From contig JBKPCV010000197.1 of NCBI GenBank assembly GCA_046727575.1, forward strand, positions 1-15,484: a DNA stretch of 15,484 nt, given 5' to 3'. The notes beneath the pieces were generated by a model. It was not told where the DNA came from. It did not search any database and was given only the letters and a program-made list of their open reading frames with translations. This document shows positions 1 to 6,335 of this stretch, piece after piece (position 1 is the first letter of the stretch; every line of letters begins with the position of its first letter). A program made the position numbers and the translations under genes. The stretch is from DASPTH01 sp046727575. GTDB taxonomy: Bacteria; Actinomycetota; Acidimicrobiia; IMCC26256; DASPTH01.

Positions 1-58
1 CCCCGAGCACTACCCATTGACACATTCGTCGGCAGCGTCAGATGTGTATAAGAGACAG
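1..58 (+). other. Untrimmed Illumina Nextera adapter (not genomic)
   Basis: Bases 26-58 match, from memory, the complete 33-base Nextera read-1 adapter, ending in the Tn5 mosaic end (40-58, AGATGTGTATAAGAGACAG). Bases 1-15 resemble the P5 flow-cell sequence with a few mismatches, and 16-25 would then be a 10-base i5 index. The order P5, index, adapter is that of a library molecule, so this is a sequencing artefact at a contig end and not biology. Translations through it give the familiar contaminant peptides SAASDVYKRQ on the plus strand and LLYTSDAADE on the minus strand. Any gene model crossing base 58 is chimeric. The match at 26-58 is certain by eye; the P5 and index assignment is inference. 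Confidence 0.97.
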
Positions 59-177
59 CCACCGTCCGGCGTGGAAAGCAGCACATTGAGGTTGACGGAC
101 GAGGGGAGCTCAACCGGGTTACCGACCCAATCCAACCCGTACCTCGTGCGCAGCAGCTCGAGGAGGTCACGGGTCAT
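59..177 (-). CDS. Partial protein, phosphotransferase (APH/homoserine kinase type II)-like N-terminus
   Basis: About 39 residues are visible before the reading frame runs into the adapter at 58, so the 3' part of the gene is missing. The start chosen is ATG at 177-175; an in-frame ATG at 201-199 and a GTG at 225-223 are also possible, and none has a clear Shine-Dalgarno site. The fragment begins MTRDLLELLRTRYGL and continues with a proline-serine-x-asparagine-leucine-asparagine stretch ending in STPDGG. That pattern recalls the first strands of the N-lobe in aminoglycoside-phosphotransferase-fold kinases (a hydrophobic strand, then N-x-N, then a turn with DG before the ATP-binding lysine). 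The lysine itself would lie beyond the break. The family call is a guess from short similarity; that the frame is a real coding start is more likely than not. It is divergent from the gene at 276. Confidence 0.4.
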
Positions 178-275
178 CGCGGGACGTGGCGGGACGCTCA
201 TCGGCGGAGTATGCCGGATCGACACAGCTCTTCGGAAGACATTCCCACGGCCGGTACCGTGAAGTGGTGGCTTGC

Positions 276-656
276 GTGAAGGCGACGATGCTCACACCCA
301 ACCCGGACGCGATGAAGTTCACGCTCGACATCGAACTGCCAGCGCGACTGCTCGCGAACCGGGGTGACGACGTCGGCGACCCGTTCACACGGGCGCTGCT
401 CGCGGTCGATGGCGTCGCATCGGTGTTCGGCATCAACGACTTCGTCACGGTGACGCGCGAGCACGACGCCGATTGGGAGCCCATCATCTGCGCGGTGGAA
501 GACGCCGCCGCCGAACACCTGCCGTCGTGCCCGGCAGGACCCGAGCCCGCGGCGGTCGAGCGGGCGCGCGCGCTGCTCCGCGACGCGGTCCGCAAGCCGG
601 AAGGAACAACGGTGGAGATCCGTCCCAGCTCCCGCGAGGACCCGAATCGCTCGTAG
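276..656 (+). CDS. Stand-alone Nfu N-terminal domain (NifU-like scaffold N-domain) protein
   Basis: A 126-residue protein. Residues 5-67 carry the Nfu_N pattern: TPNPDAMKF at 7-15, then DPFTRALLAVDGVASVF at 35-51, then the strand DFVTVTRE at 55-62 and a D-W pair at 66-67. In NFU1-type iron-sulfur scaffolds this domain precedes a C-terminal NifU domain with a CxxC cluster ligand. Here the C-terminal NifU domain is absent and there is no CxxC, so the protein cannot bind a cluster in the classical way. The tail after residue 95 is charged and probably disordered. The start is uncertain: GTG at 276 (giving VKATMLTPN) and ATG at 288 are both plausible, and longer in-frame upstream codons look non-conserved. 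The family call is good, the cellular role is not known. It is convergent with the minus-strand gene ending at 746. Confidence 0.75.
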   Translation: MKATMLTPNPDAMKFTLDIELPARLLANRGDDVGDPFTRALLAVDGVASVFGINDFVTVTREHDADWEPIICAVEDAAAEHLPSCPAGPEPAAVERARALLRDAVRKPEGTTVEIRPSSREDPNRS

Positions 657-691
657 CGAAGTGCTCGACGGGCCGATCGCGCGTCGTTTCG

Positions 692-704
692 AACGCTCAG
701 CGTT
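692..704. repeat. Short inverted repeat in convergent gap, possible weak terminator
   Basis: AACGC-TCA-GCGTT forms a five-pair stem with a three-base loop in the 89-base gap between two convergent genes. No T-run follows on either strand. It may contribute to termination in both directions, but a stem this short can occur by chance in GC-rich DNA. Confidence 0.25.
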
Positions 705-745
705 ACAGGTGACGCGCGAAAGGGGACGCTGGCGACCCCGGGCTC

Positions 746-1060
746 CTAGGTCTTGCTCTTCAGGATGCAGATCGAGAGGTGCGCGTCGAACACGGCCTGA
801 CGCGCATCGTCCGAGAGTCCTGCGTCGGCTTCCGCGGCGGCCTTGGCACTGTCGGCCGCTTGCTCGACCTCGACGATCGACGCCCGCAGCGCGGTGTCGT
901 CGGCGCCGGGCAGTCCATCGACCGCCTTCTGGGCCTTGCGCGCCAGTTCCATCACGACCGCGCCGAGCACGGGCGACGCGCCGGGATCAGCCTCGACCGT
1001 GGTCGCCGCCGCGTCGATCTGCTCGTGGATCCGGGTGAGCCGTTCTTCCGTCGTCGTCAT
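746..1060 (-). CDS. Hypothetical small alpha-helical protein
   Basis: A 104-residue protein I do not recognise. The start ATG at 1060-1058 is preceded by a strong Shine-Dalgarno site (GGGAGG, six bases away on the minus strand), which argues strongly that it is a real gene and that an upstream extension to 1180 is not coding. The sequence is rich in Ala, Glu and Asp and reads as three or four amphipathic helices: about 3-24, 30-49, 53-80 and 84-100, separated by PGASP and GLPGADD turns, ending in a basic KSKT tail. There is no signal peptide, no membrane segment and no recognised motif; one cysteine lies near the C-terminus. It is divergent from the GYD-domain gene with a 120-base gap. Confidence 0.7.
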   Translation of the reverse strand: MTTTEERLTRIHEQIDAAATTVEADPGASPVLGAVVMELARKAQKAVDGLPGADDTALRASIVEVEQAADSAKAAAEADAGLSDDARQAVFDAHLSICILKSKT

Positions 1061-1113
1061 GGCGCCTCCCTCGTCGACCCCCCATGATGCCGCGCTCCGG
1101 TCGTGAGGGACAC

Positions 1114-1142
1114 TTGTTGGCGTGCTGTCGGGAGCGCATACT
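1114..1142 (+). promoter_or_regulatory. Candidate promoter of the GYD-domain gene
   Basis: TTGTTG at 1114-1119 and CATACT at 1137-1142 are separated by 17 bases, the ideal spacing for a sigma-70-type promoter. The predicted transcription start near 1149 leaves a leader of about 30 bases with the AGGAGG site at 1169-1174. Both hexamers match consensus only partly, so this is a candidate. Confidence 0.35.
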
Positions 1143-1180
1143 CGGGTCACCGCATCAGGCACCGACCCAGGAGGTCGCAC

Positions 1181-1471
1181 ATGCCGACCTACATCTCGCT
1201 GATCCGCTACACCGAGCAGGGCATCAAGACGTTCAAGGATGTGGCAAAGCGGCTGGACGAGACCCGCCAGGCCGGGGAGGCGCTCGGGGCAAAACTCGTC
1301 GGCTACTACCTGACGATGGGCCAGTACGACGCCGTCGCGATCACTGACGCGCCGGACGAGGCCACGATCGCCAAGCTCGCGCTTGCCGCCGGTGCGCGTG
1401 GCAACGTGAAGACCGAGACGTTCCGCGCCTTCAACGAGGAGGAGGCGAAGCAGATCGCCGCCGAGCTCTGA
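1181..1471 (+). CDS. GYD domain-containing protein
   Basis: A 96-residue protein that matches the GYD domain family over its whole length. It opens with the strand MPTYISLIRYTEQGIKTFKD, has a helix with KRLDETRQAGEALGAKL, and then the family signature GQYDAVAITDAPDE at 47-60, followed by the ALAAGARGNVKTETFRAF segment at 68-84. The family has a ferredoxin-like alpha-beta fold, is about 90-100 residues long and has no established biochemical activity. The start ATG at 1181 is fixed by AGGAGG at 1169-1174 with six bases of spacing. It is transcribed alone, divergent from the unknown helical protein and convergent with the acyl-CoA synthetase at 1651. Such proteins are common single genes in Actinobacteria and Proteobacteria. 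Confidence 0.88.
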   Translation: MPTYISLIRYTEQGIKTFKDVAKRLDETRQAGEALGAKLVGYYLTMGQYDAVAITDAPDEATIAKLALAAGARGNVKTETFRAFNEEEAKQIAAEL

Positions 1472-1650
1472 CCCGCGAACTGAGCGAGGGGCGTCGCTTG
1501 CTCGTCACGCTGCTCGGTCAGGCGTGGACGCGATCCGTCCAGCCGATCCGCTCATCGTGCATGCCCTACGCGAGCTGGGATTCGAGAACGTGCATCCGGT
1601 CGCGGCGCTGACCGGTGGAGTTCCAGCTCTCTGCGCTCCGCCGGCGCGAC
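1472..1650. other. Convergent intergenic gap, possible short coding remnant
   Basis: This 179-base gap lies between two convergent genes. One plus-strand frame from GTG 1524 reads VHALRELGFENVHPVAALTG near 1557-1613, which looks protein-like and faintly recalls the end of a rhodanese-type domain (G-F-x-N-V followed by a GG turn). It has no start signal and the frame runs on into the antisense of the next gene, so it is at most a decayed fragment. I see no convincing terminator stem. Confidence 0.2.
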
Positions 1651-3366
1651 TCAGCCTGAGGCAGGCGCGGCTTCCTCCGACTCGAGCGCGGTCTTCATGA
1701 CCTTCCCGGTCTCCGTGTAGGGCAGGGTGTCGCGGAACTCGACGTACGCCGGCACCTTGTACGCCGCCAACGTCTCGGCGGCCCACCTCTGGACATCCGA
1801 AGCGCTGAGTTCGGCGCCCTCCGTCGGCACGACGAACGCCTTCACCTCCTGGCCCAGGCCGCGGTGCGCGACGCCGATGACCGCAGCGTCGACGATGTCG
1901 GGATGCTCCACGAGCCGATGCTCGATCTCGATCGGGTAGATGTTCTCGCCGCCCCGGAGGATCAGGTCGCGCATGCGGCTCTCGATGAAGAGCACACCGT
2001 CGTCGATGCGACCGAAGTCACCCGTCCGGTACCAACGCCCCGGCCAGAACGCCTGCGCGGTCGCCTCGGGGTTGTCCCAGTAGCCGAGGAAGACCACGGA
2101 GGCTCGCATGCAGATCTCGCCTACCTCACCCTCTCCGAGCACGTTGCCGTCGTCGTCGCGGATCTGGATGTCGATCGCGGGCGTGGCGCGCCCCACGGCG
2201 TCGGGATGGTGCTCCATCAACGGTCCGAACGAGAGCGTGCCTGCGCCCATGGTCTCGGACGCGCCGTAGCCCTGGGTGACGCCCGCGCCCGGAAACTTTT
2301 CGTGGAGCAGCCGGATGAGCTCCGGCGGAAACGGCGCGCCCCCTGAGCTGATCGCGCGCACGCTCGTCAGGTCGTACGTGTCGAAGTCGGGATGCTCGAG
2401 CAGTCGCCAGTACATCGTCGGCACACCGGACCACGTGGCGATGCGGTGCTTCTCGGTCAGCTCGAGATGCGTCGTCTCGTCCCAGCGACCCGGTGGCGTG
2501 AACACGATCGCGGTGCCGTAGAAGGGCCCGCCCATCATGATCGGTGCGATCCCCGAGATGTGGAAGAACGGCCCCGCGCACAACGACGCCGCCGCCATCG
2601 GTGACGCGGTGGTCGCGGTGCCGCCGGTGGCGCGGGTGTTCGCGAGCAGCGCGCTCGTCGCGCCCCGGAGTCCAGAGCTCAACGCGAAGTGGATCATGTT
2701 GCGGTGCGACAACGTCGCGCCCTTCGGCCGCCCGGTCGTTCCGCTCGTGAACAAAATGACGAAGGGATCATCTTCATCGAGCGGCGTGTCGGGGAACGCC
2801 GCCTCGCCACGCGCGGACACAAGCGTCTTCAGCTCCTCCCATCTCACGATCGGCGCATCGACGTGCGTACCTGACGCGGCGATCCTTTCCAGACGCGGCT
2901 GGTCGCCGATCAGCACCTTCGGTTGCGTGAGCTCCACGCCGTACGCCAGCTCGGGCCCCGTCCACCACCCGTTCAGGCCGGTGACGATCGCGCCCATTGC
3001 GATGCATGCCCAGATGGTGAGTGCGTAATCGATCGTGTTCGCGCTCGCGATCGCGACCCGGTCGCCTTTCCCGACTTCGAACTGCTCGGCCAGCACCGCG
3101 GCGTACGAAGCGACCCGGCGCGGCAGCTCCCCGTACGTGACGCTGTCGTCCCAGAACACGAGGTAGGGCGAGCTCGCGTGCCGCTCGGCGGCGTTGAGCA
3201 ACATCTCGCGCAGGCTGCGCGGCCGTTGGGCGAAGACGGGCAGGCGCTCGCCGAGCACGTCTTCCTCGACGATCTCGAAGGGCGCCCCGGGCCCGCACAG
3301 CGCGTTCCGCATGTCGTCCGGCAGCAGCTCGTCGTCGTGCCACCGCATCGTCACGGGTTCGCTCAT
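1651..3366 (-). CDS. Acyl-CoA synthetase (AMP-forming), FadD-like
   Basis: A 571-residue adenylate-forming ligase expected to activate a carboxylic acid with ATP and join it to CoA. All core motifs are present: the P-loop-like A3 motif TSGTTGRPKG at 207-216, A5 GYGASET at 366-372, the A7 YRTGD at 446-450, the hinge region RDLILRGGENIYPIEIE at 466-482, and the C-terminal catalytic lysine in TETGKVMK (Lys555). A His-rich start of the acyl pocket (GPFFHISG) lies near 265. Length is normal for the family. It lacks a membrane anchor and should be cytosolic. The start ATG at 3366 has only a weak purine stretch upstream; the N-terminal 45 residues before the SLREML helix are a common extension. Substrate is not readable; with the surrounding genes a cyclic or branched acid is a reasonable inference. 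It is downstream of the amidohydrolase gene on the same strand, separated by a hairpin-rich gap. Confidence 0.93.
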   Translation of the reverse strand: MSEPVTMRWHDDELLPDDMRNALCGPGAPFEIVEEDVLGERLPVFAQRPRSLREMLLNAAERHASSPYLVFWDDSVTYGELPRRVASYAAVLAEQFEVGKGDRVAIASANTIDYALTIWACIAMGAIVTGLNGWWTGPELAYGVELTQPKVLIGDQPRLERIAASGTHVDAPIVRWEELKTLVSARGEAAFPDTPLDEDDPFVILFTSGTTGRPKGATLSHRNMIHFALSSGLRGATSALLANTRATGGTATTASPMAAASLCAGPFFHISGIAPIMMGGPFYGTAIVFTPPGRWDETTHLELTEKHRIATWSGVPTMYWRLLEHPDFDTYDLTSVRAISSGGAPFPPELIRLLHEKFPGAGVTQGYGASETMGAGTLSFGPLMEHHPDAVGRATPAIDIQIRDDDGNVLGEGEVGEICMRASVVFLGYWDNPEATAQAFWPGRWYRTGDFGRIDDGVLFIESRMRDLILRGGENIYPIEIEHRLVEHPDIVDAAVIGVAHRGLGQEVKAFVVPTEGAELSASDVQRWAAETLAAYKVPAYVEFRDTLPYTETGKVMKTALESEEAAPASG

Positions 3367-3406
3367 GCCTACCCGCTCTCGGCGCCAGCTTGATGGCTCG
3401 CTCCCT

Positions 3407-3510
3407 GCGGAGCGGGATACCCGCTCCGCGGTCGTTCGCTCGCGTGCGCCGGGCCGCGCGGGCCACGCCTCGCTGCTCGCCGGGATACCCGGCTCGCGGT
3501 CGCTCCGCTC
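3407..3510. repeat. Two copies of a GC-rich hairpin repeat
   Basis: Copy 1 at 3412-3441 and copy 2 at 3479-3510 share the core CGGGATACCCG followed by CTC(C)GCGGTCG and a CGCTC tail, 67 bases apart. Copy 1 sits in a perfect ten-pair stem, 3407-3416 with 3420-3429, loop ATA. Copy 2 has a six-pair stem with the same ATA loop, 3479-3484 with 3488-3493. The changes keep the pairing, since extra bases on one side of copy 2 are matched on the other, which suggests that structure is kept. The repeats lie just after the amidohydrolase stop codon and before the ligase start on the minus strand, so they could act as a terminator, an mRNA-stabilising stem or a REP-like mobile palindrome. Confidence 0.7.
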
Positions 3511-3516
3511 ATGTGA

Positions 3517-4704
3517 TCAGCTCGGGGGCGCAACCAGGGCAGCCGTGTTGTCGTGACAGATCTTCTGGATGTCGTCCTGACCGAAGCCCGCGTCGAGGAG
3601 GTCGTCGACGAACGACAGCGGTTCGGCAAGCCCCTCGGTGTGCGGCCAGTCGGAGCCCATGAGCATGTGCTCGACGCCGATCAGCTGCCCGAGCTCGGCG
3701 AGGTCGTTCTCGTAGAACGGCGACACCCAGACGCTGTGCCGGAACACTTCCCGGGGGTCGTCGGCGAAGGCCTTCGGCTGCTGCTTGTAGACCTTGCCGA
3801 GCCGGTAGAGGAGCGGCCCCACCCACTCCGCCCCGGTCTCCACCGCGAGGAGCCGCACGCCGGGGAACCGAGCGGGAACACCGTGGAGGATGAGCGCCGC
3901 CATCGTGTCGGCGATGGGACTGGCGGAGATCGCGGAGCGCATCAGGCGGAAGCGGAAGGCTTCGGCGTCACCACTCTCGCCCCACATGGCGCCGAGCTGG
4001 CTGTACGCGCTGTCACCACCGTGGAAGCCGGCGACGATCCCGGCTTCTTCGATGCGCGCCCAGACGGGATCGAAGCTTTCGTCGCCCGGTGACTTGTAGC
4101 CGGTCGGTGTCATCACCGGCCCGTACTGGAAGATCACGAGCCGGGCGCCCCGGTCGAGCACCCACTCGAGCTCCGCGACACACTCGTCCACGTCCGACAA
4201 GGTGAGATAGGGAGCGGCGAAGATCCGCTCCTGGTAGTGGAACCCCCAATCTTCGTCGAGCCAGCGGTTGAACGCGCGGAAGACGGCGCGCGCGGCCGGG
4301 AGATCGTCGACCAGCGCCTGCTCCATGCCGACACCGAGTGTGGGGAAGAACAGCGCACCTTCGATCTGCTGATCGTCCATGACCTTCAAGCGAACGCCGC
4401 GATCGCGATACGCGGGGTCGACGGGCTCGAGCGCGCCGAACAGCTCTACGACGCTCGCGCCGTCCTCGTTGCGGCCGCGGAAGTACTGCTCGAGGCTTCC
4501 CGGCTTTGCGAGACGATCGAACGTGGGGTTCGGGATAAACCGGTTGACGCGCCCACCCACGAGGAGACGGGTGCGACCGTCGATCTCCGCCCACTGCATC
4601 CCCCGCTTCGCGTATTCCGGCTCGATGTAGCGGGTGAACGCGTCCATCGCCTCGTAGTAGTGGTTGTCGGCGTCGAAGCCGATCAGCTTCCTCGTCGTGT
4701 TCAT
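3517..4704 (-). CDS. Amidohydrolase family 2 (ACMSD-like) metal-dependent hydrolase or decarboxylase
   Basis: A 395-residue TIM-barrel protein of the amidohydrolase_2 group, which contains decarboxylases such as ACMSD and gamma-resorcylate decarboxylase as well as hydrolases. The first-strand signature is DADNHYYE at 11-18, in which the first His of the usual HxH metal pair is Asp and the second is His15. Later barrel residues fit the family: FHGG with His228 on strand five, ETGAEW with Glu289 on strand six, and GSDWPH with Asp352, the usual metal or base aspartate, and His355. No signal peptide. Start ATG 4704-4702 follows a TATGGT element at nine bases with no Shine-Dalgarno site close by, so the message may be nearly leaderless. 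It is divergent from the 4754 gene. Reaction and substrate are unknown; hydrolysis or decarboxylation of a ring compound is inference from the family. Confidence 0.88.
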   Translation of the reverse strand: MNTTRKLIGFDADNHYYEAMDAFTRYIEPEYAKRGMQWAEIDGRTRLLVGGRVNRFIPNPTFDRLAKPGSLEQYFRGRNEDGASVVELFGALEPVDPAYRDRGVRLKVMDDQQIEGALFFPTLGVGMEQALVDDLPAARAVFRAFNRWLDEDWGFHYQERIFAAPYLTLSDVDECVAELEWVLDRGARLVIFQYGPVMTPTGYKSPGDESFDPVWARIEEAGIVAGFHGGDSAYSQLGAMWGESGDAEAFRFRLMRSAISASPIADTMAALILHGVPARFPGVRLLAVETGAEWVGPLLYRLGKVYKQQPKAFADDPREVFRHSVWVSPFYENDLAELGQLIGVEHMLMGSDWPHTEGLAEPLSFVDDLLDAGFGQDDIQKICHDNTAALVAPPS

Positions 4705-4753
4705 AGTTTTCGTACCATACCGGAACCTCCCAGGCGGGACCGCAGGAGGAGTG
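4705..4753. promoter_or_regulatory. Compact divergent promoter region
   Basis: Only 49 bases separate two divergent starts. TACCAT at 4713-4718 fits a plus-strand -10 (TAnnnT) and the overlapping TATGGT, read at 4719-4714, fits a minus-strand -10. The plus gene then has a leader with AGGAGG at 4744-4749; the minus gene starts nine bases after its -10. No good -35 hexamer is seen for either. A shared, symmetric -10 would make the promoter bidirectional; this is inference. Confidence 0.35.
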
Positions 4754-6046
4754 ATGCCGCTCGGCGACCTGTTAACACGGCTCGGAATCCGGCATGTCTT
4801 CGGAGAGCGACTACCGGGCAGCGACGACCCGGGCGTGCGCGATCCGAGCGCGGCGCGGCTCCTCGCCGAGGCCGACGGTGCCGTCGGCTACGGGCTCGGT
4901 GCGTGCCTGTCCGACTCCACATTGACGGTGATCTCCCGACCAGGGTCTCCCGAGCATCTCGCGCGCGCGAGATCGCCTTCAGAGGTGGTGGACGTGCTCG
5001 TCGACGCGCGAACGCAGGGTCGCGGCGCGCTGGCCGTCGAACTCGACTTCGACGTCGAGGCGGACGCCGGTGAGACGACGATCCCACCGGTGCGCGACCC
5101 GAGCATCGCACCCGTGCTCGCGGCACCGGACCTCGCAGCGGATGGCGGTCCGTTCACGTTCGACTTCGTCCTCGCGGGTTCGAGTGTGGTACGCGCCGGC
5201 CGGGTGCACGAGTTGCGCGCGCTCGCGGATCAGACGGGTCTCGGGGTGCTCAACGTCTTCACCGCCAAGGGCCTCTTTCGCTGGGATTCTCCCTACCATC
5301 TCGGAACTGCTGGCCTCCAACTCCATGACTTCGCGCTCGCCGGCCTCGCGCCGGACCGCCCGGTGCTCGCGATCGGCGTGATGGCCGACGAATGTCCCGA
5401 CCCGATCCTGCGCGACGCCGGGCTGGCGACCGATTCGGCGTGGCCGATCACCCGGGCTCCGGCCGAGCGCACAGGTTCGCTGTCGGATCTCGTGCGAGCC
5501 GCGCACGACGGGCCCCCCGTGCCGGGCGAGCTCTACGAGCGGTTGTCGGCGGTAGTCCAGCCGCTCTACCAGCGCCCGGACGTCCCGCTGAACCCGGCGC
5601 GTGCCGCGTCGGACGTTGCTGCGGTGCTGCCAGAGGGCGGCGTGGTGACGCTCGAACCGGGCGACGCCGGATGGTGGGTCGCACGCGCCCTGCCGACGAC
5701 GCAGCTGGGCAGTGTGCGGGTTCCTGCGGTCGGCGCCCCCGGGCTCGCAGTAGCGGCGGCGGTGCTCGCCTCGACGGAGGGCAACCCCGCAGTCGCGGTC
5801 GTCGAGGAGCCCATGGGCCCTGAGACCGCGACGCTGCTCGAGCTGGCGCGTGCGCGCAACGCCGACCTCGTCGTCGCCATCTGGGGCAGCGACGGAGGGA
5901 TCACATCGAGCGATGCCCATCGCGAGCGGCTGGGTGCGGCCCTCGCGGAGCCGGGCGTCACCGAAGTCCGGGTGCCGGTCGACTTCGCACCGGCGACGGC
6001 CCAACTCGTCGAAGCTGCCGGCCCGCTCGCGGCGTGGCGCTATTAG
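4754..6046 (+). CDS. Thiamine-diphosphate-enzyme-like protein lacking the cofactor motif
   Basis: A 430-residue protein that follows the three-domain plan of acetolactate-synthase-type enzymes in shortened form. Residues 1-110 resemble a reduced PYR domain (MPLGDLLTRLGIRHVFG is the usual family opening). Residues 135-250 match the central domain, with AGRVHELRALADQTGLGVLNVFTAKGLF and a later LGTAGLQ and VLAIGV. Residues 285-430 match the PP domain (LPEGGVVTLEPGDAGWW, then AVGAPGLAVAAAVLAS). At the place where ThDP enzymes have the GDG metal-diphosphate motif, this one reads VVEEPMGPETATLLELA (349-365), and the catalytic Glu region of the PYR domain is missing. At about 430 residues it is some 120 short of the family norm. 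It is therefore probably a non-catalytic or repurposed homologue. Start ATG 4754 is set by AGGAGG at 4744-4749; a GTG at 4751 is also possible. Confidence 0.75.
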   Translation: MPLGDLLTRLGIRHVFGERLPGSDDPGVRDPSAARLLAEADGAVGYGLGACLSDSTLTVISRPGSPEHLARARSPSEVVDVLVDARTQGRGALAVELDFDVEADAGETTIPPVRDPSIAPVLAAPDLAADGGPFTFDFVLAGSSVVRAGRVHELRALADQTGLGVLNVFTAKGLFRWDSPYHLGTAGLQLHDFALAGLAPDRPVLAIGVMADECPDPILRDAGLATDSAWPITRAPAERTGSLSDLVRAAHDGPPVPGELYERLSAVVQPLYQRPDVPLNPARAASDVAAVLPEGGVVTLEPGDAGWWVARALPTTQLGSVRVPAVGAPGLAVAAAVLASTEGNPAVAVVEEPMGPETATLLELARARNADLVVAIWGSDGGITSSDAHRERLGAALAEPGVTEVRVPVDFAPATAQLVEAAGPLAAWRY

Positions 6047-6106
6047 AGTTTGCGGCGACGCGGCGACGCGCCGAATGCCTCCCCCACCATGCGAAGGCGG
6101 TGACTG

Positions 6107-6310
6107 ATGGACGCGAAAGCGGGCGACACGATCATCCTCCGCAGCCGGCATGTCGGAGTTGCGGAACGGACCGGCACGGTCGTCGAAGTGAAGGGCACGA
6201 ACGGAGCACCTCCGTACGTCGTGGAGTGGAGCGACCACACGGTCACGGCACTGTTCTTCCCCGGATCGGACGCGACGATCGAGCCAGCGCGCGGCCGTCG
6301 TTCGCAGTAA
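6107..6310 (+). CDS. DUF1918 domain-containing small protein
   Basis: A 67-residue protein that matches DUF1918 along most of its length: a basic N-terminal strand KAGDTIILRSRHVG, then RTGTVVEVKGTNGAPPYVVEW at 21-41, and the LFFPGSDA turn at 49-56. The family is a small beta-barrel, SH3-like by appearance, common in Actinobacteria, with no known function. It starts 60 bases after the preceding gene and may be read with it. The Shine-Dalgarno match (AAGG, about nine bases away) is weak. It converges on the dehydrogenase gene, with six bases between stop codons. Confidence 0.88.
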   Translation: MDAKAGDTIILRSRHVGVAERTGTVVEVKGTNGAPPYVVEWSDHTVTALFFPGSDATIEPARGRRSQ

Positions 6311-6335
6311 TGCGCGCTACCGGCTGAAGCGCATT
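6309..6335. terminator. Possible bidirectional terminator stem between convergent genes
   Basis: AATGCGC at 6309-6315 pairs perfectly with GCGCATT at 6329-6335 around a 13-base loop. The stem contains the stop region of both converging genes (TAA at 6308-6310 and, on the minus strand, TAG at 6319-6317). A/T pairs at both ends give short A and T tracts in each direction, but there is no long U-run, so activity is uncertain. Confidence 0.35.

Noticed and set aside
17..262. Plus-strand reading frame of 81 residues beginning in the adapter
   Set aside because: Its first 14 residues are adapter translation (SAASDVYKRQ) and the rest is antisense to the truncated minus-strand gene and the gap after it.
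1524..1650. Rhodanese-like end in the convergent gap
   Set aside because: The protein-like stretch has no start signal, no full domain and runs into antisense of the ligase; it is too short to call a gene or pseudogene.
4711..4727. Palindromic operator at TTCGTACCATACCGGAA
   Set aside because: Only the outer TTC/GAA bases are symmetric; the centre does not pair, so it is not a credible operator on its own.
4237..5073. Long plus-strand frame of 278 residues
   Set aside because: It is antisense to the amidohydrolase and then out of frame with the ThDP-like gene; its composition is Arg-rich, as usual for shadow frames in high-GC DNA.
4979..6238. Minus-strand frame of 419 residues opposite the ThDP-like gene
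   Set aside because: Arg- and His-rich, with no recognisable domain, while the plus strand has a clear domain order and a strong Shine-Dalgarno site.
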